A DNA stretch of 64,000 bases from Kitasatospora terrestris (GTDB lineage: Bacteria; Actinomycetota; Actinomycetes; Streptomycetales; Streptomycetaceae). Below are positions 1-8,536 of this stretch, piece after piece. Numbering within the stretch: position 1 is the stretch's first letter; each line of letters begins with the position of its first letter. The translations under genes were made by a program, and so were the position numbers. The notes below the pieces were generated by a model. The model saw only the letters and a program-made list of their open reading frames with translations, searched no databases and was not told the DNA's origin. The stretch spans positions 7,006,001 to 7,070,000 of the forward strand of contig NZ_BAABIS010000001.1 of assembly GCF_039542905.1 (NCBI RefSeq). The letters run 5' to 3'.

Positions 1-1
1 C

Positions 2-1477
2 ACCAACACCTACGACATGTTCACCTACGGCTCGGCGTCGGGGGACACCGAGTCGCAGTTCATGGACAAGGCGCGGATCGACGCACAGTTCGCCAACCTG
101 CAGGCGGACAAGGTCGACGTGGTGCGGCTGTGGATGTTCAACCACGAGAACTGGCACGGCTTCGAGAGGTCCAAGGGGGTCTACGACGAGCAGGAGTTCG
201 CCCAGTTCGACTACATCATCCAGTCGGCGAAGGCCCACGGCATCCGGCTGATCCCGGTGTTCGAGAACTACTGGGAGGCGTACGGCGGGATCGACGCCCG
301 TCTCCAGTGGGAGGGGGTGTCCGGCGGCCAGCCCGGCCGGGCCGCGTTCTTCGACCGGGCTCGCTGCCCCGGCTGCTTCACCTCGTACAAGAACTACGTG
401 TCCTACGCGCTCAACAGGGTCAACCACTACAGCGGCGTCAAGTACAAGGACGACCCGACCGTCTTCGCCTGGGACCTGATGAACGAGCCCCGCTACGAGG
501 GGCAGAGCGCCGCCGAGAACGTCAACGGCACCACGCTGCGGGCCTGGGTCGACGAGATGGGGGCCTTCGTCAAGGGCATCGACTCCAAGCACCTGCTGGG
601 CGTCGGCATCGAGGGCCACGGCACCGCGTACGGCTTCGGCGGCGACGAGGGCAACCCGTTCGTGTATGTGCAGCAGTCGCCGTACATCGACTACGCCTCG
701 GCGCACCCGTACCCGACCGAGGCCTGGGCGAACCTGAGCATCGACCAGACCAAGGCGCTGATCCGGTCGTGGATCGCCGACTCCCACGGCAAGGTCGGAA
801 AGCCCTTCTTCATGGGCGAGTTCAACGTGCACAACGTGGACCGATCGGCCTGGTGGAGCCAGATCTTCCCGGACTTCGAAGCGGCCGGCGGTGACGGCAG
901 CGCGTTCTGGTGGTACGAGGACCACAACGTGGACGGCAAGTTCGGCGTCATGGCCGGAGCCCCCGAACTCGCCTTGTTCCGCGCCCACTCCGACCGGATG
1001 CGGGCCAAGTCCGGCCTGATGGACGGCACGTCGAGCCCGAGCCCTAGCCCGAGCCCGTCCGCGTCCACCTCCGCGTCGGCCTCGCCGTCGCCCTCCGCCT
1101 CGGCGTCGACCCCGCCGTCCCCCTCCGCCTCGTCCAGCACCCCGGCCCCGGCCGGGAACTGTGCGGTGCACTACGTCCTGTCCGACTGGGGCGGCAGCTT
1201 CAACGGCGACGTGACCATCAAGAACACCGGGAGCGCCACCGTCAACGGCTGGCAGCTGGTCTTCTCGTTCCCCGGGAACCAGCAGGTCAGCTCCATGTGG
1301 AACGCGGTGAGCACGCAGTCCGGCAAGCAGGTGACGGCCGGCAACCCGGCGTCCTACAACACCGCCATCGCGGCCGGCGGCAGCGTGAACTTCGGTTTCA
1401 GCGGTACCTCCACCGCCGGCACCAACGGCACCCCGACCGCCTTCACCCTCAACGGGACGACCTGCAGCACGTACTGA
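2..1477 (+). CDS. GH5 endo-beta-mannanase with CBM2, 5' end missing
   Basis: Secreted glycoside hydrolase family 5 enzyme, most likely an endo-1,4-beta-mannanase. The frame is open back to the window edge, so the signal peptide and N-terminus are missing. The acid/base Glu is in WDLMNEPR (Glu codon 485-487) and the nucleophile Glu in FMGEFN (818-820). A Ser/Pro/Ala linker spans roughly 1036-1150. It is followed by a CBM2 cellulose-binding module that opens near the Cys of NCAVHY and closes with the Cys of TTCSTY at the C-terminus. A strong hairpin terminator follows. It lies next to a beta-mannosidase and a second GH5 mannanase, which supports mannan as substrate. Family assignment is firm; mannan rather than cellulose specificity is inferred from sequence feel and context. 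Confidence 0.85.
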   Translation, partial: TNTYDMFTYGSASGDTESQFMDKARIDAQFANLQADKVDVVRLWMFNHENWHGFERSKGVYDEQEFAQFDYIIQSAKAHGIRLIPVFENYWEAYGGIDARLQWEGVSGGQPGRAAFFDRARCPGCFTSYKNYVSYALNRVNHYSGVKYKDDPTVFAWDLMNEPRYEGQSAAENVNGTTLRAWVDEMGAFVKGIDSKHLLGVGIEGHGTAYGFGGDEGNPFVYVQQSPYIDYASAHPYPTEAWANLSIDQTKALIRSWIADSHGKVGKPFFMGEFNVHNVDRSAWWSQIFPDFEAAGGDGSAFWWYEDHNVDGKFGVMAGAPELALFRAHSDRMRAKSGLMDGTSSPSPSPSPSASTSASASPSPSASASTPPSPSASSSTPAPAGNCAVHYVLSDWGGSFNGDVTIKNTGSATVNGWQLVFSFPGNQQVSSMWNAVSTQSGKQVTAGNPASYNTAIAAGGSVNFGFSGTSTAGTNGTPTAFTLNGTTCSTY

Positions 1478-1495
1478 CGCCCCGACGGTCCCTCC

Positions 1496-1536
1496 GCCGG
1501 CCTGCGGCGCGCGCCACCCCGCGCCCGCAGGCCGGC
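1496..1536 (+). terminator. Hairpin terminator after GH5-CBM2 gene
   Basis: Perfect 12-bp inverted repeat GCCGGCCTGCGG (1496-1507) and CCGCAGGCCGGC (1525-1536), 19 nt after the stop codon. There is no U-tract, which is usual for high-GC actinomycete terminators. Confidence 0.8.
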
Positions 1537-1601
1537 TGCGGGCGTTCGGCGGCGGGGAGCGACGTGCGCCGCCGACGGCGGCCTGCCGGCCGAATCCTGC
1601 A

Positions 1602-1613
1602 TGAACCGGTAAA
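1602..1613. promoter_or_regulatory. Candidate LacI-type operator, mannan locus copy 1
   Basis: TGAACCGGTAAA matches the palindrome TTAACCGGTTAA at 10 of 12 positions. It is one of three similar sites around the mannan genes (others at 1723-1734 and 4338-4349). A 12-bp palindrome with a central CG is typical of LacI-family sugar regulators. No regulator gene is in the window. Confidence 0.5.
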
Positions 1614-1722
1614 GCTCTTCCTTGGTCGGAGCGGCCTCTGTGGCCATCCCTGGAGGCTGGACCCCAGCATACTCGCAGCTTGATGCCTTAATGGCGACGA
1701 CTGAAACCATCAAGGTATTCAC

Positions 1723-1734
1723 GTAACCGGTTTA
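1723..1734. promoter_or_regulatory. Candidate LacI-type operator, mannan locus copy 2
   Basis: GTAACCGGTTTA matches TTAACCGGTTAA at 10 of 12 positions and includes the full AACCGGTT core. It lies 89 bp upstream of the beta-mannosidase start, a normal place for a repressor site. Confidence 0.6.
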
Positions 1735-1822
1735 TAGACAGGGTCGCCCCGCCGGGTTACGGTTCTGCTCGCGCCGCACATTCGACCACCGGTCCGCCCG
1801 ACGTCCACGAGGAGCCGCACAG

Positions 1823-4246
1823 ATGAAGGACACCACCCCGCTCGACCAGGGCTGGAGCCTGCACCACGGAGAGGACCGGCTGCCCGCCGCGGTGCCCGGC
1901 TGCGTCCACACCGACCTGCTGAACGCCGGGCTGATCCCCGACCCGTTCCTGGACGCCAATGAGTCGGACGTGGCCTGGGTCGGCCGCCGCGACTGGACCT
2001 ACACCCTCGACCTGCCCGCCCACGACAGCCGCCACGAGCGCACCGACCTGGTCTTCGACGGCCTCGACACCGCCGCCACCATCACCCTCGGCGGCACCGA
2101 GCTCGGCTCCACCCGCAACATGCACCGCCGCTACCGCTTCGACGCCACCGGCCTGGCCGGCGAGCTGGAGGTGCGGTTCACCAGCGCCTACACCGAGGCC
2201 GAACGGGTCCGCGCCCTGGTCGGCGACCGGCCCAACGTGTACCCGGAGCCCTTCCAGTACATCCGCAAGATGGCCAGCAGCTTCGGCTGGGACTGGGGCC
2301 CGACCCTGCCCGGCGCGGGCATCTGGAAGCCCGCACGCCTGGAGCACTGGTCCACGGCCCGGCTCGCCGAGGTCCGCCCGCTGGTCACCGTCGACGGCTC
2401 CACCGGCCGGGTCGAGCTCCACCTCACCCTGGAGCGCACCGAGAACGGCGCCGGGCGCCCGCTCACCGTCCGCGCCTCCGTCGCCGGCGCGCACGCCGAG
2501 GCCGTCCTCGACGGCGACACCGGCGTCCTCACCCTGGAGGCCGCCGACGTCGCCCTCTGGTGGCCCCGCGGCTACGGCGACCAGCCCCGCTACGAGCTCG
2601 ACGTGACCCTCGCCGACGGCGACGCCCCGCTCGACGGCTGGAGCCGCTTGATCGGCTTCCGGACCGTCGAGCTGCACCGCACCGCCGACGAGACCGGCAC
2701 CCCTTTCACCCTGGCGGTCAACGGCGAACCGCTGTTCGTCCGCGGCGCGAACTGGATCCCGGACGACACCCTGATCACCCGGGTCACCCCCGACCGGTAC
2801 CGCACCCGCCTGCAGCAGGCCGCCGACGCCAACCTGGATCTGATCCGGGTCTGGGGCGGCGGCATCTACGAGCAGGAGGCCTTCTACGAGACCTGCGACG
2901 AACTCGGCCTGCTGGTCTGGCAGGACTTCCTGTTCGCCTGCTCCGCCTACCCCGAGGAGCAGCCGCTGCGCGGCGAGATCGAGGCCGAGGCCCGCGACAA
3001 CGTCGTCCGCCTGATGCCGCACCCGTCGCTGGTGCTGTGGAACGGCAACAACGAGAACCTGTGGGGTTTCCGCGACTGGGGCTGGGAGGAGGAGCTCGGG
3101 GGCGACTCCTGGGGCGAGGGCTACTACCTGGGCGTGCTGCCCCGGATCGTCGCCGAACTCGACCCCACCCGCCCCTACGCCGCCGGAAGCCCGTGGTCCG
3201 ACAGCTGGGACCACCACCCCAACGACGTCGACCACGGCACCCATCACTCCTGGGAGGTCTGGAACCGGCAGGACTTCGCCGAGTACCGGGACTCCGTCCC
3301 CCGCTTCGTCGCCGAGTTCGGCTGGCAGGCCCCGCCCGCGTACGCCACCATCCGCCGCGCGCTGCCCACCGAGGCGCTCGCCGCCGACTCGCCCGGCATG
3401 CTGCACCACCAGAAGGCGGAGGACGGCAACGGCAAGCTGGACCGGGGCGTGGCGCGGCACTTCGAGCTGCCCGCCGACTTCGACCGCTGGCACTACCTCA
3501 CCCAGGTGGTCCAGGCCCGCGCCGTCGCCACCGGCATCGAGCACTGGCGCTCGCACTGGCCGCGCTGCGCAGGCACCGTGGTCTGGCAGATCAACGACTG
3601 CTGGCCGGTCTCCTCCTGGGCGGCGATCGACGGCGACGGTCGGCTCAAGCCGCTCCACCACGAACTGCGCAGGCTCTACGCCGACCGGTTGCTCACCCTG
3701 CAGCCCGCCGACCGCGACGGCGCTCCCCGGATCGCCCTGGTCAACCAGGCCGCCGAGGCCTGGAGCACCACGCTGCGCCTGCGCCGCCTGGATGCCGACG
3801 GCCGGCTGTTGGCCGAGAGCGCCGTGCAGCTCACCGCCGGACCCCGCGCCGTCCACCAGCTGCCCGTTCCGGCCGAACTGCTGCCCGGGGAGGGCTCCGC
3901 CAGGGAGTACCTGGTCGCCGACGCGGACGGCCTGCGGGCCGTCCACTTCCCGGTCGCCGACAAGGTGTTCGCCTATCCCAAGCCCGAGTTCGAGCTGGCG
4001 GTCGAGGCCGTGGAGGATGCCGCCGGCGGTGCCGCCGTCGACGTCGTGGTCACCGCGCGCACGCTGGTCCGCGACCTGCTGCTGCAGGCCGACCGGATCG
4101 ACCCCGCCGCCTCGGCCGACCGCGGGCTGATCACCCTGCTGCCCGGTGAGCGCACCACCGTCCGGGTGCGCGGTGCGGGCGTGCCGACCGCCGAGCAGGT
4201 GCGGGAGGCGGTCTTCTGCGTCGAACCGACGCGAGCGGTGCTGTAG
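1823..4246 (+). CDS. Beta-mannosidase, GH2
   Basis: Exo-acting beta-mannosidase that hydrolyses manno-oligosaccharides released by the neighbouring mannanases. It has no signal peptide, so it is probably cytoplasmic. It is 807 aa, the usual size, with N-terminal GH2 sugar-binding domain, Ig-like domains, TIM barrel and C-terminal beta domains. The acid/base Glu is in WNGNNEN (residue 411) and the nucleophile Glu in VAEFGW (residue 498). The N-terminal region with PGCVHTDLL and WVGRRDW is characteristic of the beta-mannosidase branch. The ATG start has GAGGAG about 9 nt upstream. Two operator-like palindromes precede it and a hairpin follows. Confidence 0.93.
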   Translation: MKDTTPLDQGWSLHHGEDRLPAAVPGCVHTDLLNAGLIPDPFLDANESDVAWVGRRDWTYTLDLPAHDSRHERTDLVFDGLDTAATITLGGTELGSTRNMHRRYRFDATGLAGELEVRFTSAYTEAERVRALVGDRPNVYPEPFQYIRKMASSFGWDWGPTLPGAGIWKPARLEHWSTARLAEVRPLVTVDGSTGRVELHLTLERTENGAGRPLTVRASVAGAHAEAVLDGDTGVLTLEAADVALWWPRGYGDQPRYELDVTLADGDAPLDGWSRLIGFRTVELHRTADETGTPFTLAVNGEPLFVRGANWIPDDTLITRVTPDRYRTRLQQAADANLDLIRVWGGGIYEQEAFYETCDELGLLVWQDFLFACSAYPEEQPLRGEIEAEARDNVVRLMPHPSLVLWNGNNENLWGFRDWGWEEELGGDSWGEGYYLGVLPRIVAELDPTRPYAAGSPWSDSWDHHPNDVDHGTHHSWEVWNRQDFAEYRDSVPRFVAEFGWQAPPAYATIRRALPTEALAADSPGMLHHQKAEDGNGKLDRGVARHFELPADFDRWHYLTQVVQARAVATGIEHWRSHWPRCAGTVVWQINDCWPVSSWAAIDGDGRLKPLHHELRRLYADRLLTLQPADRDGAPRIALVNQAAEAWSTTLRLRRLDADGRLLAESAVQLTAGPRAVHQLPVPAELLPGEGSAREYLVADADGLRAVHFPVADKVFAYPKPEFELAVEAVEDAAGGAAVDVVVTARTLVRDLLLQADRIDPAASADRGLITLLPGERTTVRVRGAGVPTAEQVREAVFCVEPTRAVL

Positions 4247-4273
4247 GCGCAGCGCCGTGCTCCGACCCCCTGC

Positions 4274-4304
4274 GGGCCGGTCCGCCCTCGGGCGGGTCCG
4301 GCCC
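4274..4304 (+). terminator. Hairpin terminator after beta-mannosidase
   Basis: Interrupted inverted repeat starting 28 nt after the stop codon: GGGCCGG-CCGCCC pairs with GGGCGG-CCGGCCC with small internal mismatches and a very short loop. Confidence 0.65.
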
Positions 4305-4337
4305 GACGTCGTTCCGGGATGCGGAGGACGCGGAAGA

Positions 4338-4349
4338 TTAATCGGTTAA
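4338..4349. promoter_or_regulatory. Candidate LacI-type operator, mannan locus copy 3
   Basis: TTAATCGGTTAA matches TTAACCGGTTAA at 11 of 12 positions, the best of the three copies. It lies in the 315-bp gap upstream of the second mannanase, so the three mannan genes appear to share one regulator. The rest of this gap shows a terminator at its left end, a short CCAGTGACTGG palindrome at 4364-4374, and no gene. Confidence 0.6.
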
Positions 4350-4561
4350 GTGCCCTCCATTGACCAGTGACTGGCGGCGTGTCAGCATCTCTTCGACAAC
4401 GTTGCCAGGTCCCCGCCGCCACCTCTGGCGGGTAGACGAGCGCGCCGTTGACGATCGGCCTGACCGTGCTCCCTCCGCCTGTCGAGGGCCCCGCTGCCCG
4501 GGGCCCTGCCTCGACCTGCGTCGGCCGGCCGGACCCCCACCCCCACGATGTGAGGAGAGCC

Positions 4562-5878
4562 ATGGAAAAGCCGCCGAGCCGCAGGGCGCTCACGGCCGTC
4601 GGAGCAGCGGTCGCAGCCGTCCTCGGGCTGCTGTTCTCGGTCTTCGGGTTCACCCCGAACAGCGCCGAGGCCGCCGCCTCCGGCATCCACGTCAGCAACG
4701 GCCGGATCTACGAGGCCAACGGAAGCCAGTTCGTGATGCGCGGAGTCAACCACGCGTACGCCTGGTACCCCGGCCAGACCACCGCGATCGCCGACATCGC
4801 CGCGAAGGGCGCCAACACCGTCCGGGTCGTGCTCAGCAACGGCGACCGCTGGACCCGCACCAGCTCCGCGCAGATCTCCGCGCTGATCGCGCAGTGCAAG
4901 GCCGCCAAGGTCGTCTGCGTCCTGGAGGTCCACGACGCCACCGGGTACGGCGAGGACGGTGCCGCCACCACCCTCGACCGGGCCGCACAGTTCTGGGTCG
5001 ACAACAAGAGCGTCCTCGACGGCCAGGAGAGCTACGCCGTCGTCAACATCGCCAACGAGCCCTGGGGCAACACCGGTTACAGCGCCTGGACGGCGGCCAC
5101 CAAGAGTGCCGTCGCCAAGATCCGCGGTGCCGGCCTGCACCACGCCCTGATGGTCGACGGCCCGAACTGGGGCCAGGACTGGTCCAACACCATGCGCGAC
5201 AACGCGGCATCGGTGTTCGCTGCGGACACCGACCGCAACACGATCTTCTCGATCCACATGTACGGCGTCTACGACACCGCGGCCGAGGTACAGAGCTACC
5301 TCGGCAGCTACGTCAACGCCCGACTGCCGATCGTGGTGGGCGAGTTCGGTGCCCAGCACAGTGACGGCAACCCCGACGAGGACGCCATCATGGCCACCGC
5401 CCAGTCGCTCTCGGTCGGCTACATCGGCTGGTCCTGGAGCGGCAACGGCGGCGGCGTGGAGTACCTCGACCTGGTCAACAACTTCGACAAGAACTCGCTG
5501 ACCGCGTGGGGCAACCGCTTCTTCAACGGCGCCAACGGCATCGCCGCCACCGCCCGGCCCGCGACGATCTACGACCGGCCCAGCCAGTCGCAGTCCCCGG
5601 TCGTCGACCCGCTGCCGAGCAAGGCGCCGAACGGGTACCCGTACTGCGCGAGTGCGTCGTCGGACCCGGACGGTGACGGGTGGGGCTGGGAGAACAACGC
5701 CTCCTGCGTGGTGCGGGGCGGGAAGGCCGACACCGGTGCGACGGCGTCGCCGCTGCCGAGCAAGGCGCCGAACGGGTACCCGTACTGCGCGAGTGCGTCG
5801 TCGGACCCGGACGGTGACGGCTGGGGCTGGGAGAACAACGCCTCCTGCGTGGTGCGGGGCGGGAAGGCCGATCACTGA
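4562..5878 (+). CDS. GH5 endo-beta-mannanase with two CBM10 modules
   Basis: Secreted endo-1,4-beta-mannanase resembling the GH5_8 type. The ATG at 4562 is chosen because GAGGAG precedes it and a Sec signal follows (basic RR, long Ala/Leu/Val core, cleavage near AEAAA). The catalytic domain starts at about residue 40 with GIHVSNGRIYEANG. Acid/base Glu166 is in NIANEPW and nucleophile Glu261 in VVGEFGA. Residues about 350-438 hold two almost identical CBM10 modules with the NGYPYC and DPDGDGWGWEN signatures, joined by a short linker. The protein ends with the second module. A terminator follows. 438 aa. Confidence 0.92.
   Translation: MEKPPSRRALTAVGAAVAAVLGLLFSVFGFTPNSAEAAASGIHVSNGRIYEANGSQFVMRGVNHAYAWYPGQTTAIADIAAKGANTVRVVLSNGDRWTRTSSAQISALIAQCKAAKVVCVLEVHDATGYGEDGAATTLDRAAQFWVDNKSVLDGQESYAVVNIANEPWGNTGYSAWTAATKSAVAKIRGAGLHHALMVDGPNWGQDWSNTMRDNAASVFAADTDRNTIFSIHMYGVYDTAAEVQSYLGSYVNARLPIVVGEFGAQHSDGNPDEDAIMATAQSLSVGYIGWSWSGNGGGVEYLDLVNNFDKNSLTAWGNRFFNGANGIAATARPATIYDRPSQSQSPVVDPLPSKAPNGYPYCASASSDPDGDGWGWENNASCVVRGGKADTGATASPLPSKAPNGYPYCASASSDPDGDGWGWENNASCVVRGGKADH
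5610..5871 (+). repeat. Tandem 121-bp repeat encoding the CBM10 pair
   Basis: Bases 5610-5730 recur at 5751-5871 with one mismatch that I can see (gacgggtgg against gacggctgg). A 20-bp linker separates them. Near identity at DNA level means a recent duplication or ongoing gene conversion. Confidence 0.92.
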
Positions 5879-5899
5879 CCGCCGACCCTGATCGACAAC

Positions 5900-5941
5900 G
5901 TGCCGCCCCCGGGATCAGCCACCCGGCCCCGGGGGCGGCAC
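5900..5941 (+). terminator. Hairpin terminator after CBM10 mannanase
   Basis: Perfect 14-bp inverted repeat GTGCCGCCCCCGGG (5900-5913) and CCCGGGGGCGGCAC (5928-5941) with a 14-nt loop, 22 nt after the stop. Confidence 0.85.
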
Positions 5942-5967
5942 ACCCCTCCCGCAGAGGGATCACCGTC

Positions 5968-6963
5968 GTGCCCCGGTTGACCGCACTCCACGTCTACCCG
6001 CTCAAGTCGGCCCGCGGCCTGGACCCCGCGCAGGTCAAGGCCGAGCCGTGGGGCCTGGCCGGGGACCGGAGACGGATGCTCGCCGACCCTGCCGGCCGCG
6101 CACTGACCCAGCGCCAGAACCCGGCTCTCGCCCGCTACCGGGCACTGCCGCATCCGGACGGCTCGCTGACCGTCCTCGACCCGGCGGGCGAGTCCATCCA
6201 CGTGGCCCGGCCGAGCGCGCCGACAGGAGCCGCGCCCGCCCTCGCCGACGTCTTCGGCTCCCGCTTCCCCGTGCTCCCGGCCGACAGCCGCACCGAGCCA
6301 TGGCTCGGCGCGCGGCTCGGCGACGTCCGCCTGCTCCACCTCGGCGACCCCGCGACCAGCCGGCCCGTCGACTACGACAACGGCCGCGGGCACGCCAGCA
6401 CCAGCATGGCCGACGGCTACCCGGTGCTGCTGACCACCACCGCCTCGCTCGCCGCGCTCAACCGGCACATCGCCGTGGACACCGGAGACCCGGCCGTTCC
6501 GATGGACCGGTTCCGGCCCAACCTGGTCGTCTCCGGCGCCGAGCCGTGGTCGGTGCGCGAGCCGCGCGGTCTTGCCGTCCACGGTTACTGTGTCGGTCCC
6601 CTGTCACTCCCGCGTCGGCACGGTGGCAAATTCCTTCATGGATCCCCGGGCATTGTCGAGCACGCGGTTTCCCTGCTGATCGATCATCCGGGTGATGGAC
6701 TCCTGGGCGACGCCGAAGAATATCGCCCACGCGGCGATCTGGCCGCTGGTGTCCAGATAGGTGAGGCCGGGGACGAACTGCCCGCGCACCAGAATGATTC
6801 CCAGGAGGGCCGAGAGCGCGCCGATCGGAAGCCTCAGCAGCATGAGCACCATCGGCACCATGTAGGGAGTCGCAGTGCCCTGGATGTGCCGGAGCGAGAT
6901 CGCGCCCGCCACCGCGGCCGCACACATCCCGATGAACTCCACGAGCATCAGGTCGGCACCTGA
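5968..6963 (+). pseudogene. MOSC-domain protein gene, 3' part replaced
   Basis: The first about 194 codons encode a normal MOSC-family protein: N-terminal beta barrel with YPLKSARG and GDRRRMLAD, then the MOSC region through RFRPNLVVSGAEPW. Family members continue with a conserved segment carrying a reactive Cys and end near 270 residues. Here the homology stops at about 6549. The rest of the open frame reads antisense through the membrane-protein gene at 6604-7617 and makes no family sense. The family binds sulfur-molybdenum cofactor chemistry (MOSC = molybdenum cofactor sulfurase C-terminal). I judge it truncated and probably inactive. GTG start at 5968. Confidence 0.75.
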
Positions 6964-7617
6964 AGGCGCGCCGGCGCCGACAGGGCACTGCCGCTGGCCG
7001 TTGGGGTAGAAGCACGTCTTCTCCGGCAGGGCTTCCGGGTAGAGGAATCCCCAGGCCAGGGACAGGACGACGAGGATCGTCAGGGCGAACACGGAGCACA
7101 GCAGGAAATTGCGGAACGTCCGGACCTGGGCCCGCTCCGAGTCCGCCGCATCATTGGCCGCCTGCAGCGTGCGAACTGCCAGATCCCGGAAGTGCTCGTC
7201 CAGTTCGTGGCTGTTGTCGTTCAGGTGGCCTTCCAGGAGCCTCCTCCGGGGGTCCTGCGCTCCGAGGTGCTGCTCCGCCTTGGCGAGCACGGTCGCCCCG
7301 CACCATCGGAGGTCGGCCCTGGGGGATATCCGGAGAATCGCCTCTTCGGTCTTGTGGAGATTCGGCCAGGCCCTGTCCACGGCGGAGCCCGACCATATCG
7401 CCCGCAGCCCCACCGGTGTCGTGACGGCCTGCCGGGCAGCTTCCAGATGCTTGTCGGCCATGTTGACGATGCTGATGTTCTCGTGTGCCACCAGGGGGCG
7501 CAGCCTGTCAACCTGGGATTGCAGGTCCGCAATGTACGAGGCACATCTCTGACGCCAGGAGGACTTGCCTCTCCCGGTGACGTCGGATTGCACATCGGCC
7601 CCGATCCTGACAGCCAT
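6604..7617 (-). CDS. Membrane protein of unknown function
   Basis: 337 aa and not recognised. A soluble N-terminal half (about residues 1-165, partly helical) is followed by hydrophobic segments near 170-190, 225-245, 255-280 and 295-310. It ends in a soluble tail after FGVAQESITRMIDQQGNRVL. A Cys-containing loop (KTCFYPNGQRQCPVG) lies between the first two membrane segments. GGAGGAG precedes the ATG. The gene directly abuts the truncated MOSC gene and its base composition looks less extreme than its neighbours, so it may have arrived by transfer. The final motif resembles that of the small membrane protein at 24912-25574. No function is assigned. Confidence 0.75.
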   Translation of the reverse strand: MAVRIGADVQSDVTGRGKSSWRQRCASYIADLQSQVDRLRPLVAHENISIVNMADKHLEAARQAVTTPVGLRAIWSGSAVDRAWPNLHKTEEAILRISPRADLRWCGATVLAKAEQHLGAQDPRRRLLEGHLNDNSHELDEHFRDLAVRTLQAANDAADSERAQVRTFRNFLLCSVFALTILVVLSLAWGFLYPEALPEKTCFYPNGQRQCPVGAGAPSGADLMLVEFIGMCAAAVAGAISLRHIQGTATPYMVPMVLMLLRLPIGALSALLGIILVRGQFVPGLTYLDTSGQIAAWAIFFGVAQESITRMIDQQGNRVLDNARGSMKEFATVPTRE

Positions 7618-7842
7618 GGCTCCTCCATGAGGACGAGCGGGAAGCGGCGGACTCGACGACCTGATGTCCAGCCGCCGCGATGCTGCGGGCCAACACCACC
7701 TGCTTCAAGCCTCGGCCCGTGCAATCCGTGGCGCAAGTCCTGGACCGCGCGGCGCCTCTGATGGCCAGACGGGCCCACTCGGGCCCTTGGCGCCGCGTGC
7801 GGAGCCCGGTCGAGCGCGCGGACGGCCCGCGGGGAGCATGCC

Positions 7843-7879
7843 GACGGCCCCCTCTGCGAAGCCGCAGGTGGGGGCCGTC
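7843..7879 (-). terminator. Terminator of the DsbA-VKOR operon
   Basis: GACGGCCCCC (7843-7852) pairs with GGGGGCCGTC (7870-7879), with an inner CTGCG/CGCAG stem. It lies 13 bp past the stop of the VKOR gene on the minus strand. Confidence 0.8.
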
Positions 7880-7891
7880 GTGCGGGCCGGG

Positions 7892-8533
7892 TCAGAGCAG
7901 GGTGCGCCAGTAGTACCAGAAGCGGTTGAGGATCAGCAGGGCGATGCCCAGGTACCAGAGCGCGGGGGCGATCCAGTGCCGGCGGGCGACGGCGGGCCAC
8001 CAGCGGGGGGCGGGGACGACGCCGGTGCGGAGGTTGTGCAGGGTGGTGTACCAGAAGAGCGGGAAGACCACGGCCCAGACGACCATGCAGTACGGGCAGA
8101 GCGCGCCGATCTCGTAGAGGGCCTGGTCGATCAGCCACAGTACGAAGCCGAGGCCGAGGGTGGTGCCGGCCTGGAGGCCGAGCCAGAACCAGCGGCGGTG
8201 GGCGGCGCCGGCGAGGACGCCGGCGCCGATCGCGGTGACGGCGCCGAACGCGGCGAGCCCGATCAGCGAGTTGGGGAAGCCGAAGGCCTCGGCCTGCGCG
8301 GTGCGCATGATCGAGCCGCAGCTGATGATCGGATTGATGTTGCAGGACGGCGAGTAGGACGGGTCCTTCAGCAGCCGGATCTTGTCGACGGTGAGGACGG
8401 CGGACGCGGCCAGGCCGAGCAGGCCGCCGATCAGCAGCAGCCAGCCGAAGCGGCGGCTCGCGGCGACGGGCACCGCGACGGGGGCGCCGTCGGTGACGGG
8501 GGCGCCGCTGGTGGCGGGGGTTCTGTCGGTCAT
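7892..8533 (-). CDS. Vitamin K epoxide reductase family protein
   Basis: Integral membrane quinone-linked thiol oxidase of the VKOR family, which reoxidises DsbA-type proteins outside the membrane. 213 aa, with a variable N-terminus, then about five transmembrane helices. It has the loop cysteines in CNINPIISC and the active-site CPYC in the fourth helix (GALCPYCMVVW). It follows the DsbA-like gene with 3 nt between stop and start, so the two are co-transcribed and very likely work as a redox pair. A hairpin terminator follows. Confidence 0.93.
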   Translation of the reverse strand: MTDRTPATSGAPVTDGAPVAVPVAASRRFGWLLLIGGLLGLAASAVLTVDKIRLLKDPSYSPSCNINPIISCGSIMRTAQAEAFGFPNSLIGLAAFGAVTAIGAGVLAGAAHRRWFWLGLQAGTTLGLGFVLWLIDQALYEIGALCPYCMVVWAVVFPLFWYTTLHNLRTGVVPAPRWWPAVARRHWIAPALWYLGIALLILNRFWYYWRTLL

Positions 8534-8536
8534 GGG

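Noticed and set aside
1757..3946. Long open frame antisense to the beta-mannosidase
   Set aside because: Gly/Val/Ala-rich composition of a frame shadow; the plus strand encodes a complete GH2 enzyme with both catalytic residues.
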